This document shows, piece by piece, positions 10,655-19,828 of a stretch of 34,321 nucleotides of DNA (positions within the stretch are counted from its first letter, which is position 1; each line of letters begins with the position of its first letter). The position numbers and the translations under genes are program-made. Origin of the DNA: Kiritimatiellia bacterium (lineage in GTDB: Bacteria > Verrucomicrobiota > Kiritimatiellia > SS1-B-03-39 > UBA6053); assembly GCA_018401235.1 (NCBI GenBank), contig JAGYLC010000011.1, positions 1-34,321 on the forward strand, written 5' to 3'. A model generated the notes under the pieces. That model made no database searches, was not told the origin of the DNA, and saw only the letters and a program-made list of their open reading frames with translations.

Positions 10655-10757
10655 AAGAACCTGCTTAGCTGACATTCCACAACTTAACCACCGAACCATT
10701 TACTATCACTCAATTCCTCAATTTCCGAACTCTCTAATTCCCAATCCCAAAGGTCAC

Positions 10758-10800
10758 TCCCAGACCGACAGTCGAGTAGGAATGCCTCTCTCACTCTGGC
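10758..10800. repeat. Dispersed palindromic intergenic repeat, copy 1
   Basis: TCCCAGACCGACAGTCGAGTAGGAATGCCTCTCTCACTCTGGC; ends CCAGA...TCTGG are inverted; near-identical to 30543-30583. Confidence 0.7.
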
Positions 10801-10891
10801 TGCGCGCTGTTCGCGGTTCCCGCTTGCTATAGGGGTGGTTTCGAGCTATAGGGGAGTCGCGCTTTTTTACCCCTTTCCCTTAAGGTTCCTT

Positions 10892-12088
10892 ATGTTATTT
10901 GATTCAATTTCTCCTGCGCCCGCGGATGCGATTCTTGGCTTGACCGAGGCGTTTAAAAACGATTCCAACCCGAATAAAATTAATTTGGGGGTGGGGGTGT
11001 ATATGAATGACGAGGGGGTGACGCCCATTCTGAGCAGTGTGAAAAAGGCGGAGGCCCGGCTGTTGGAAGAGGAATTGAGCAAGGGTTATTTGCCGATTTC
11101 GGGGAGCAAGGGCTATGCGGCCGGGATTCAGGATTTGTTGCTGGGTAACGATCATGCGTTGGTGACCTCGGGTCGCATTCAAAGCGCACATACCCCCGGG
11201 GGGACGGGCGGTCTGCGGGTGGGCGGTGAATTTTTGAAGAAATTCAAGCCGGAGGCGACGCTGTGGGTATCCAATCCGACCTGGGCGAATCATCAGGGTA
11301 TTTTTGCGGCGGCGGGTTTTCCGATTCAGGAGTATCCCTATTACGACGCGGCGAGCATGGGCCTGGATTTTGACGGGATGATGGAGGCCTTGTCGAAGGT
11401 TCCTTCCGGGGATTGCGTGCTGTTGCATGTGTGCTGTCACAACCCGACCGGGGTGGATCCGAGTTCGGAGCAGTGGTCACAGATTGCCGATTTGGCGGAG
11501 AAAGCGGGCTGGTTCCCGTTCTTCGATTTCGCGTATCAGGGATTCGGTGAATCGGTGGAGGCGGATCGTGAACCGTTAAAACTGTTTGCGGAGCGGGGCC
11601 TGGAATTCGTGGTGGCGGCATCGTTTTCTAAAAACTTCGGTCTCTACAGCGAGCGGACCGGCAGTTTTTCGTTGGTGGCCGGCACTCCGGAGGCGGCGGA
11701 AGCGGCGTTCAGCCATGTCAAAACCACGATTCGGGTGATGTATTCGAATCCGCCGCGTCACGGGGGATCTCTGGTGGAGGTGGTTCTCTCCGATGCCGAT
11801 TTGCGCCGGGAATGGCTGGGCGAATTGGAGGAGATGCGTAATCGGATTCATGATCTGCGCACGCAATTGGTGGAGGGCCTGCACCAGCGCGGCGTGGACC
11901 GGGATTTCAGCTTCATTGCCCGTCAGAAGGGAATGTTTTCGTTCAGTGGGTTGACCAAAGATCAGGTGAACGTGCTTCGTGATGCCTACAGTATTTATGT
12001 GGTTGGAAGTGGACGCATTAATGTGGCGGGAATTCGCTCCGCCAATTTGGATCCTCTCTGCGACGCGGTGGCGGCGGTCTTGAGGTAA
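10892..12088 (+). CDS. Aspartate/aromatic amino acid aminotransferase (class I, PLP-dependent)
   Basis: MLFDSISPAPADAILGLTEAFKNDSNPNKINLGVGVYMNDEG...; HNPTGVDPSSEQW; PLP-lysine region AASFSKNFGLYSERTGSFS; C-terminal YVVGSGRINVAGI. Confidence 0.95.
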   Translation: MLFDSISPAPADAILGLTEAFKNDSNPNKINLGVGVYMNDEGVTPILSSVKKAEARLLEEELSKGYLPISGSKGYAAGIQDLLLGNDHALVTSGRIQSAHTPGGTGGLRVGGEFLKKFKPEATLWVSNPTWANHQGIFAAAGFPIQEYPYYDAASMGLDFDGMMEALSKVPSGDCVLLHVCCHNPTGVDPSSEQWSQIADLAEKAGWFPFFDFAYQGFGESVEADREPLKLFAERGLEFVVAASFSKNFGLYSERTGSFSLVAGTPEAAEAAFSHVKTTIRVMYSNPPRHGGSLVEVVLSDADLRREWLGELEEMRNRIHDLRTQLVEGLHQRGVDRDFSFIARQKGMFSFSGLTKDQVNVLRDAYSIYVVGSGRINVAGIRSANLDPLCDAVAAVLR

Positions 12089-12096
12089 TCACGCGC

Positions 12097-13332
12097 ATGC
12101 GCTGGTTAGCCGCTTTGCAGATTCTGTTGCTTGCTCTGGCCGCTCCGGCCAGGGAAGTGGGGATCACCTTGTGGATTTCGGGGGGCATGGAGGGCGTGAT
12201 GATGGGGGATCGGGCCTCGCCGGGATATTTGAGCGCGATCAGCAAGTTGATGAAGGAGGATCCGGAGTCCTTCTGGATCGATGTGGGGGGCACTGCGGAT
12301 TGGGATTGTCTGAGTGGGATAGAAGGCGTGAAACTTCCGGATGCGGTGGTGCCCCGGGAAACGGGATTGCGGCTGTATGGAACTTCGTTCCTCCAGGAAT
12401 CCCGGATTCCCTGGACTTGTCTGAATGTGGCGGCTCTGCCACAATTTCCCGAGAGTGAGCCTGATTTTCCACCTTTTAAGATGTGGGAGCAAGCGGACGG
12501 CGCGCGAATCCGGGTGCTGGGGCTGTTGGCGGACGAGGCGCCACTGCGGGTGCCTTCCGCGAAGCTGCATCCGTTTCAGGTGCGTCCGGCAGTCCCGAGT
12601 TTGCGTAATTTTCTCACCGGGCATCCAGTGGACCCGTCGGTGTTTTCGGTGCTGGTGCTGCCGGAGCAGGGCTCCCCCGCCGATTGGTCGCGGTTGGCTC
12701 CCGATTTTGCAGTAGTGATCGCGCCCCCGTCCACCCGTCCGCAGGTGGTGGAGGTGCGGGATGGAAAGCAGCTTCGGGTGACCCCCGGTCTGCATGGTCG
12801 GACGTTGATTCGGGTGCAGTTGTATTGGGATACGGTGGAGAGACGCTTTCGGGATCCCAAAGCGGAGGTGGTGTGGATGCGCTTGGCGGATGTGGAGGCG
12901 TTTGATTTGCCGGTGTGCGCGGTGCGCCGGTTGCGTCCGGTCGCGGCCGGGTCGCCGGAAAAATTGCTGGAGTCGCTGCTGGACCATGCGGATGCGGTGT
13001 GGTTCCCGGACGGGATTTCGGGTCCCGGGGATTCCCGCCTTCCCGATGCGCAACGGGTGGCTATGGTACCGGAGGATGATGCCTGGCTGCGGGTGACACT
13101 CGAGGCTGCGGACTGGAGGCGGTGGCGGGATCTGCCTGATTCGAAATGGAGAACGCGGGGGGCCGTGTCGGGTTCGGAGATCCGGGTGTTGCTGTCCGCG
13201 CGGGTGGCTGCGGGGGAGGGGGAGTGGCATTCGACAATCCGCCGGGATCTGGTGGAACGGGATCTGTTGCAGGAATGGATGCCCTTCACCACCCGTGAAG
13301 TCGCGGTGCCGACAAGGAGTGAATCACGATGA
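12097..13332 (+). CDS. Secreted protein, probably degenerate 5'-nucleotidase/metallophosphatase-like
   Basis: Signal-like N-terminus MRWLAALQILLLALAAPA; fold-like order of segments of the metallophosphatase family without canonical metal-binding motifs; starts 8 nt after the aminotransferase stop. Confidence 0.5.
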   Translation: MRWLAALQILLLALAAPAREVGITLWISGGMEGVMMGDRASPGYLSAISKLMKEDPESFWIDVGGTADWDCLSGIEGVKLPDAVVPRETGLRLYGTSFLQESRIPWTCLNVAALPQFPESEPDFPPFKMWEQADGARIRVLGLLADEAPLRVPSAKLHPFQVRPAVPSLRNFLTGHPVDPSVFSVLVLPEQGSPADWSRLAPDFAVVIAPPSTRPQVVEVRDGKQLRVTPGLHGRTLIRVQLYWDTVERRFRDPKAEVVWMRLADVEAFDLPVCAVRRLRPVAAGSPEKLLESLLDHADAVWFPDGISGPGDSRLPDAQRVAMVPEDDAWLRVTLEAADWRRWRDLPDSKWRTRGAVSGSEIRVLLSARVAAGEGEWHSTIRRDLVERDLLQEWMPFTTREVAVPTRSESR

Positions 13333-14576
13333 GTCCGTTTACCAAAGCCTCCTGGCGGGAAGCCCCCTTGTTAATGATGCTGTGTCTGGGCGTGCTGATT
13401 CTGCCGGTCAGCAATTCGCTGGGACAGGTTCCTCTTTATTTGGCCAGCGTGATGTGGATGGTGCAGGTGCTGACGGGCAGGCTCAAGGGGGTTCGGTCCA
13501 CTTGGATTTTTGCAGGGGGTTTTATGCTGTTGATCGTGATCAGTCTGTTTACGGCGGTCCATCCGGAGTTGGGACTGGACAAACTGAACCGGCTGTTGAT
13601 TTTTCCGCTTACCGGGGCGGTCACCGCGGCCTGCCTTGCGGGCAAAGACACGGTCAAACGGCTGGCGATGCTGTGCAGCTATTTGGTGGCGGGGGTATGC
13701 CTGATGGGGCTGTATGATCTGGTTCGGTTCCCGATGGAGATACGGGACGGAGTTCGCTTTGAGGATATCGGGGACATGGCTTCACCCCAGGTGTATATGG
13801 TGGGGCTGATGTTTTGGCTGGGGCTATTGTCGGCCAAACCCGTTCAGCGGTCCCGATTTTTCTGGTGGGCGTTGCCGATTTTAGTGGCCGGGTTACTGGC
13901 GCATCAGAAGCGGGGAGTGTGGCTGGCGGCGCTGATATCGGTGTTTCTGTGGGCGGTGTGGAGTCGACGCTGGAAAACCTTGCTGGTGCTGGTCTGTTTG
14001 GCTGGACTTTCCGTGACCTTGCCCTTCGTGCAAACCCGCCTGAACCGACTCCGGGAGGTGATTCAGCCCACCCATGGGGGGCGAATGGTTCTATGGACCC
14101 AGGTGGCGCCGCGGATGTTCGAGAAATATCCGTGGGGTATGGGGTATAACGGGAGTACCTACGAGGATTTTCGGGAGGTGCTGCCCCGCGAGTATCATCT
14201 GGAGCCCCGCTTGCGGCATTTGCACAACAATCTATTACAGATCCGCCTGGAACTGGGATGGGCGGGAGTGATCTGGTGGAGTTTGTGGATGCTTCTGATC
14301 GCCGTCAAGGCCTTTAAACCGGCTTCGGAGGAGTTGAAACCTATGCAGGCGGCGGTGGCGTTCGGGTTTTTGGGGCTGATCGTGAATGGAATGGTGGAAT
14401 ACAACTTTGGTAACACCGATGTGATGAAGCTCTATTTGATCCTGTTCGGGATGGTGGATGTCTTTTCAGTGGCAAATTCCCCGCGATTCCCGCTTGCCCT
14501 TTACGCGTTCCCTCCATATAAGCACCAGCAGTTCCGCCAGTGCGGAACGGAAGCGAGCATCGAACAGACTCCCTGA
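13329..14576 (+). CDS. O-antigen ligase/polymerase (Wzy/WaaL-like) membrane protein
   Basis: ~10 TM segments; LPFVQTRLNRLREV...MGYNGSTYEDF...RHLHNNLLQIRLELGWAGVIWWSLW is typical of the family; ATGA overlap with the upstream gene. Confidence 0.85.
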   Translation: MSPFTKASWREAPLLMMLCLGVLILPVSNSLGQVPLYLASVMWMVQVLTGRLKGVRSTWIFAGGFMLLIVISLFTAVHPELGLDKLNRLLIFPLTGAVTAACLAGKDTVKRLAMLCSYLVAGVCLMGLYDLVRFPMEIRDGVRFEDIGDMASPQVYMVGLMFWLGLLSAKPVQRSRFFWWALPILVAGLLAHQKRGVWLAALISVFLWAVWSRRWKTLLVLVCLAGLSVTLPFVQTRLNRLREVIQPTHGGRMVLWTQVAPRMFEKYPWGMGYNGSTYEDFREVLPREYHLEPRLRHLHNNLLQIRLELGWAGVIWWSLWMLLIAVKAFKPASEELKPMQAAVAFGFLGLIVNGMVEYNFGNTDVMKLYLILFGMVDVFSVANSPRFPLALYAFPPYKHQQFRQCGTEASIEQTP

Positions 14577-14624
14577 TCGATCAAAGCGGATTGTGTAACC
14601 ACGAACGTAAATGGAGATAGTATT

Positions 14625-15359
14625 ATGGATTCAAATGTGAATCTGCCGTCCACCGGACTGCAGGAACTTCTTGACGCGGGTGTTCATTTCGGACACCAGA
14701 CCAAACGATGGAACCCCTACATGTCGAAGTATATCTTCGGCGAACGCAAAGGGATCTACGTTATTGACCTGGGTAAATCCCTGGTTTCGCTGCGCATTGC
14801 GCAAAAATTTGTGTACGACACCGCGGTTCGCGGACGCCAGTTGCTCTTTGTGGGCACCAAAAAGCAGGGGCAGGACATTGTGAAAGAAACTGCACAGAAG
14901 CTGCACCAGCCCTTTGTGGTTCATCGTTGGTTGGGCGGTATGCTCACCAACAACCAGACCATTCAGGGGTCCATCACCCGTATGAAGGAACTGGAAGCGA
15001 TTGAAGAACGGGGCGAAATGGATGCGGTTGCCGGATCCAAGAAGGAAGCCTCCCGCATGCGCCGCGAATTAGTGAAGCTGCAACGAAATCTTGAAGGTAT
15101 GGCTAACATGCCCAAACTTCCCGCCGCATTGGTGGTGGTGGACGTGGTGCGCGAATCGATTGCGGTTCAGGAAGCCCGCCGCCTGGGAATTCCGGTGGTG
15201 GCGATTGTGGACACCAATGCCGATCCGCGCATTATCGATTATCCGATTCCGGAAACGACGACAGCATCCGGCTCCATTGGCTGTATCATGGACTTGTTGG
15301 GTGAAACCATTCAGCATGCATCCAACGAGTACGCCCGCGGCCGCGGAGGAAGCGCGTAA
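14625..15359 (+). CDS. rpsB: 30S ribosomal protein S2 (core; probable frameshifted C-terminal extension to 15776)
   Basis: LQELLDAGVHFGHQTKRWNPYMSKYIFGERKGIYVIDL...FVGTKKQGQDIV...HRWLGGMLTNNQTI...DTNADPRIIDYPIPGN-like; followed by tsf. Confidence 0.98.
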   Translation: MDSNVNLPSTGLQELLDAGVHFGHQTKRWNPYMSKYIFGERKGIYVIDLGKSLVSLRIAQKFVYDTAVRGRQLLFVGTKKQGQDIVKETAQKLHQPFVVHRWLGGMLTNNQTIQGSITRMKELEAIEERGEMDAVAGSKKEASRMRRELVKLQRNLEGMANMPKLPAALVVVDVVRESIAVQEARRLGIPVVAIVDTNADPRIIDYPIPETTTASGSIGCIMDLLGETIQHASNEYARGRGGSA

Positions 15360-15818
15360 GCCGCGCCGCCGCTGAAGCCGAACAGGCCGAAAAACGTAAA
15401 CAGGCTGAAGCCGAGCGCAACTGCGTCAGACGAGGAAAGAAAACGGGACTTCAGGATTGGGGCGGCCGCAGCGGCCAAACTCGTTTAGGAGCGTAAAATG
15501 CCAAAAAGGCGGCGGAAGCGCCCAAGGTCGAAGAAGCCCCAAGGCTGAAAACTCCAAAGGCAGAAGCCCCCAAGAAGGAAAAAGCCGAAGCTCCGCAGAA
15601 GCTCCCGCGCAGAAGCTCCCGCAGAAGCTTCCCGCAGAAGCCCCGCCGAAACGCCTGTTGCCGAGACACCTGTAGTCGAACAGCGAAGCTGAAGTTGAAG
15701 CGCCGGTTGAAGCTCCGCCGAGGAAACCGCCGCTGAGGAAACTCCGGAAGCGGAAGAAGTCAAATCGGAGGGCTGAGCCCCTCCAACTCTTTTAAACGAA
15801 CGAAGGAACGAAAGACGA

Positions 15819-16658
15819 ATGATTCAAATTAATGCAAAACAAGTAAAAGAACTTCGCGACATGACCAATGTCGGGATGATGGAATGCAAAAAAGCATTGC
15901 AGGAAGCCAATGGGGTCATTGAAGACGCCGTGAAACTGCTGCGGGAACGCGGAATGGCGGTTGCCGCCAAGAAAGCTGACCGGGTTGCCAACGAGGGCCA
16001 GGTCGATATTGCGGTGAGCGGTGATGGGAAAGTTGGCGCCATGGTGGAAGTCAACTGCGAAACCGACTTTGTGGCCAAGAACGATAACTTCCAGGCCTTC
16101 GTCCGCGATTTGGCGGCCAAAGGGCTCACTGTCGGTGACAACGAATTGGCAGCGGCGGAAAAAGAAAACCTGGCCGTGAAGATCAGCGAAATTGGGGAAA
16201 ATCTGGTGTTGCCCCGCAATGTTCGCTACGAACTTCAGGGACCCGGAGCGATTGGCCGCTACATCCACCTGGGTGGAAAAGTGGGAGTGTTGGTGGAAAT
16301 CGGTTGCGAAAACGATGCCAACACCGCCTCGGAAGCGTTGGTGGAACTCGGCAAGGAGGTTGCACTGCATATTGCCGCCGCCAGCCCGCATGCCCTGAAC
16401 CGTGACGGGATCGATCCCGCCATTGTCGAAGCGGAAAAAGCCGTATTCGCCAAACAGGTGGAAGGCAAACCCGAAAACATCATCGAAAAAATCATCGGTG
16501 GAAAGCTGGAGAAGTTCTATTCGCAAGTGGTGCTGCTGGAGCAGGGCTTTGTGAAGGATCCGGACGTGTCCGTTTCCGATCTACTGCAGAAAGCCGGCAA
16601 GGATCTCGGGGACACCCTGACCATCCGCCGCTTCGCCCGTTACCAGATCGGGGGATAA
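15819..16658 (+). CDS. tsf: Translation elongation factor Ts
   Basis: MIQINAKQVKELRDMTNVGMMECKKALQEANG...VNCETDFVAKNDNF...; rpsB-tsf synteny. Confidence 0.98.
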   Translation: MIQINAKQVKELRDMTNVGMMECKKALQEANGVIEDAVKLLRERGMAVAAKKADRVANEGQVDIAVSGDGKVGAMVEVNCETDFVAKNDNFQAFVRDLAAKGLTVGDNELAAAEKENLAVKISEIGENLVLPRNVRYELQGPGAIGRYIHLGGKVGVLVEIGCENDANTASEALVELGKEVALHIAAASPHALNRDGIDPAIVEAEKAVFAKQVEGKPENIIEKIIGGKLEKFYSQVVLLEQGFVKDPDVSVSDLLQKAGKDLGDTLTIRRFARYQIGG

Positions 16659-16698
16659 TTCCTATCTCCCGAAGCCTCCTTTTTGGAGGCGATAAAAG

Positions 16699-16723
16699 CC
16701 CGGACTCTGGTCCGGGTTTTTTT
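16699..16723 (+). terminator. Rho-independent terminator after tsf
   Basis: Stem CCCGGAC/GTCCGGG with TCTG loop followed by TTTTTTT. Confidence 0.9.
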
Positions 16724-16838
16724 CGGCTCACAACACGCGGCGTCCCCGCCGCAATGACCCTGGATGTGTTTGCATTCAAAGCGGACGTGAGACCAACCTT
16801 GATTCTCTCGGATGCAATGCTAGGAGATTCCTGATCTT

Positions 16839-17777
16839 ATGAGTACCCGTCGCCTGAACCGATTTCGATACTACATGCATCATGTGCGGAAGGCGCTGGT
16901 GCCGGGGGGGTATTATCGGAGACAGCTTTCGAGGTATGTGGAGGAATGTGAATCGGAGGCGATCCTGGATCGGGTGGACTATTATTACCGGGTGAAAGGG
17001 CCCGTATCCCTGGATGAGCAGGCGCAACCGTTTCGGTTGAGACCGTGGCAGGGGCAAAGTACCTATCAACTGGATCTGTTTGAGAATCTTCGCTATTTTG
17101 ATCGGGATTTGCGGATCCGCTCTGTATTCGGCGACAACATCACCGAACCGGAGTTCCCTTCATTTGTGAAATCCCGTCCAATCGTACAGGGGACCACTCC
17201 GGCGATTTTATTTAATCTGAACCGTCTCCGCCATTTTCACTTTGTGGAGGATTCGATTCCCTTCGCGGACAAAAAAAGTCAACTGGTGTGGAGGGGGAAT
17301 GCATGCCAGCCCCACCGCCTGAGCTTTCTCGAAACCTATTTCAGTCATCCGCTTTGTGACGTGGGACATTTTTACCAGCGTCCGGATCCCGCAAATCCAC
17401 TGGGGAAAAACGGGTTAAGCGTCTCGGATCAGCTACAGTATAAATTTGTATTGGCGCTGGAAGGGAACGATGTGGCAACGAATTTGAAGTGGATTCTTTC
17501 CTCCAACTCCCTGTGCATCATGCCGAGATGCATCTACGAAAGCTGGTTCATGGAGGGGCGTTTACTCGCGGGAGCGCAGTATGTGGAGATCAAAGAAGAT
17601 TATTCCGACCTGGAGGAGAAGCTGGACTATTATCAACAAAATACCGGAGAAGCTGAAGCCATTATCCGGAACGCGAATGCCTGGGTGCGACAGTTCCGGA
17701 ACCCTGAGCAGGAACGCAGAATTTTGCTGAACGTGCTGTGGCGTTATTTCAGCGACACCGGGCAGATCCACCCGTGA
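16839..17777 (+). CDS. Glycosyltransferase family 90 (CAP10/LPS-modifying-like)
   Basis: SQLVWRGNACQPHRLSFLE...SDQLQYKFVLALEGNDVATNLKWILSSNSLCIMPRCIYESWFMEGRL matches the CAP10/GT90 signature region. Confidence 0.85.
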   Translation: MSTRRLNRFRYYMHHVRKALVPGGYYRRQLSRYVEECESEAILDRVDYYYRVKGPVSLDEQAQPFRLRPWQGQSTYQLDLFENLRYFDRDLRIRSVFGDNITEPEFPSFVKSRPIVQGTTPAILFNLNRLRHFHFVEDSIPFADKKSQLVWRGNACQPHRLSFLETYFSHPLCDVGHFYQRPDPANPLGKNGLSVSDQLQYKFVLALEGNDVATNLKWILSSNSLCIMPRCIYESWFMEGRLLAGAQYVEIKEDYSDLEEKLDYYQQNTGEAEAIIRNANAWVRQFRNPEQERRILLNVLWRYFSDTGQIHP

Positions 17778-17795
17778 AAGAGGATAAACGAAGGG

Positions 17796-18245
17796 TTACG
17801 AGGTGACTTCGTCAGGCATGGCATCCCGCTCCCCCTCGACGCCCCGGGCGAACGACAGGACCTGCCTGACCAGATCGATCGCACTTTTACCTACCGCCTC
17901 CTCAATGGACCATCCGTAAATGTGCTCCGCGCCTTTATTCCAAAACAAGATAGTATTGTCATGCAGGTCCTGCACATAAATCGCCTCACTGGCGGCATCC
18001 AAGAGGGCGGCCTGCTCTCTGATTTGCGCATCCGCCTGCTTTCGTTTTGACAAATCGATGTCTATGCAGAAAAACTCAGGTTCGCGACCGGGAATAGTGA
18101 CGACGGCGTGGCTGGAATACACTGAAATGGTGGCTCCATCCTTTCGTTGCAGATTCAGCTCTCCGGAAGGAATAGGCTCCCCGGTTTCAGCCATGAGGGC
18201 AACCGACTTTTTGACGAGCTCTTGAATTTCAAGGGGGTGATCAGG
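17796..18245 (-). pseudogene. Remnant of a PAS-containing hybrid sensor histidine kinase with internal deletion
   Basis: Open frame VVPDHPLEIQELVKKSVALMAETGEPIPSGELNLQRKDGATISVYSSHAVVTIPGREPEFFCIDIDLSKRKQAD...DAASEAIYVQDLHDNTILFWNKGAEHIYGWSIEEAVGKSAIDLVRQVLSFARGVEGER; PAS sequence joins directly to the post-HisKA LVRQVLSFARGVEGER motif. Confidence 0.75.
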
Positions 18246-18295
18246 TACAACTCATGCCGCATAGTAGCACTGACTCCAAATGGAGGTCAAAGGAA

Positions 18296-19516
18296 TTAGA
18301 TTGGATTTAGTACTTGTTCCAAGTGCTCAATGCGGTCGATGACTTTGCGGACAAAGACGCGTTTGTCGGCATAATTTCCCGGGAAAAAGCTACCTTTAAA
18401 ACCTGCCACCACTAAGTTACGGATTTGCTCTATCCCCAGGTCGAAATGCTCCACCGCCAAGCAGAGTTCGCGGGTGACGGTGGTGTGGGACACCAGCCGG
18501 TTGTCGGTGCAGATGGTGGCGCTGAGACCGTGATCGATCATTTGTCGCAGGGGATGGTCTTTAATAGAGGTCATTTCCGGCAGGGTTTGCAAATTGCTGG
18601 TGAGGTTCACCTCCACGCAAATGCGGCTGCGGGCGATGGATTCCACCAGTTGATCGACGTATCGCTGCGGATCCACGACAGAGTCGTTGTGTACCCGCTC
18701 GGCACTGAACAGGAAGGTGCCGTGGCCCAGGCGGTCCGCGTGACATTCGGTCAGGGCCTGGAAAATCGATTCGGGTCCAAAAGCTTCACCCGCGTGAACG
18801 GTTTTCTGCAGAAAATTCCGGTGTGCATACAAAAAGGCCTCCCGGTGATCCATCGCGGGGTTTCCCGCCTCGGCCCCGGCCAGATCGAATCCCACGATGG
18901 GTAGTCCCTGATGGTCCCGCAGGGCCACGGAGGCCCGGGCAAGCTCCAAGGAGGCCGCGGCGAAGATGGAGGATTCCTTCGCGTAGGGCATGACCTCGAA
19001 TAGACGTCGGTAGTAAGAAGACATTTGCGGCATGAACCAGCGAAGGGCACAGACAATAATGCCGAAGTGAAAGGGAATATCTTCCCCGGAGCGTACGGCC
19101 TCGGACTGGTTGTGAGTGCTCTGCGCCGCTGTCAGTCCCCGGGTGACAGCTTGGAGCACCTGTTCCATATTCAAGCCCCCGCTGGTGTGAAGTTGCGGGG
19201 CGAAACGGACTTCGAGATACCGCACATTCTCCGCCAGATTGTCCTCGGCCAATTCCCGGGCGATACGTTCCAGAGACGCCTCCTCCTGCATGATCGCCAC
19301 CGTATATTGAAATCCGGCCAGGTACTCGGGAAGATCCCGATAGTGGGATTTAAACACGGTTTCGAGAAGAGTTTCTTCGGTAGTTCCCGGAAGTGTCACT
19401 CCCTGTTGATCAGCCAATTCCAGTAGGGTGGGGATACGCAGGGAGCCGTCGAGGTGCACGTGCAAATCTGTTTTGGGGATTTGTTCCAGAAATTGTTTTA
19501 GGTTGTCAGCTTTCAT
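18296..19516 (-). CDS. add: Adenosine deaminase
   Basis: MKADNLKQFLEQIPKTDLHVHLDGSLR...VHAGEAFGPESIFQAL...DRLGHGTFL...CVEVNLTSNLQT...HPLRQMIDHGLSATICTDNRLVSHTT. Confidence 0.92.
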   Translation of the reverse strand: MKADNLKQFLEQIPKTDLHVHLDGSLRIPTLLELADQQGVTLPGTTEETLLETVFKSHYRDLPEYLAGFQYTVAIMQEEASLERIARELAEDNLAENVRYLEVRFAPQLHTSGGLNMEQVLQAVTRGLTAAQSTHNQSEAVRSGEDIPFHFGIIVCALRWFMPQMSSYYRRLFEVMPYAKESSIFAAASLELARASVALRDHQGLPIVGFDLAGAEAGNPAMDHREAFLYAHRNFLQKTVHAGEAFGPESIFQALTECHADRLGHGTFLFSAERVHNDSVVDPQRYVDQLVESIARSRICVEVNLTSNLQTLPEMTSIKDHPLRQMIDHGLSATICTDNRLVSHTTVTRELCLAVEHFDLGIEQIRNLVVAGFKGSFFPGNYADKRVFVRKVIDRIEHLEQVLNPI

Positions 19517-19828
19517 GAGGCAAAGGTAATATGGAATATGCAAAGATGCAATTCCGCAGAAGAGCAATTCGCACGTGTTTTCAGATCCTCTTCCTATTCG
19601 CGGGACGGCAAAGCCATTCGTGGGGCATACCCTTTCTTTCCGTTGTCCGGCGCAGCCATCCGTTGGTCATTTTTGATTATGGGTAGGGTCGGCCTTCGAT
19701 GTTAGAAAATCAGCCGTAGCCGATAAAATCTGCGGCAGGAAAAAGCTTGGCATTTCGAATGGGGCTGCATACTTCGTCTACTTATCTATAGGCTAAGCAA
19801 ACGTAACCTACTATCCAAGGAGACTTTC

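Noticed and set aside
12106-13230. 374-aa minus-strand ORF, His/Arg/Gln-rich
   Set aside because: Antisense shadow of the secreted metallophosphatase-like gene.
14531-14548. GTTCCGC-CAGT-GCGGAAC hairpin before rpsB as a terminator or S2 autoregulatory leader
   Set aside because: No U-run, and it lies inside the 3' end of the upstream coding frame; no recognisable S2 leader features.
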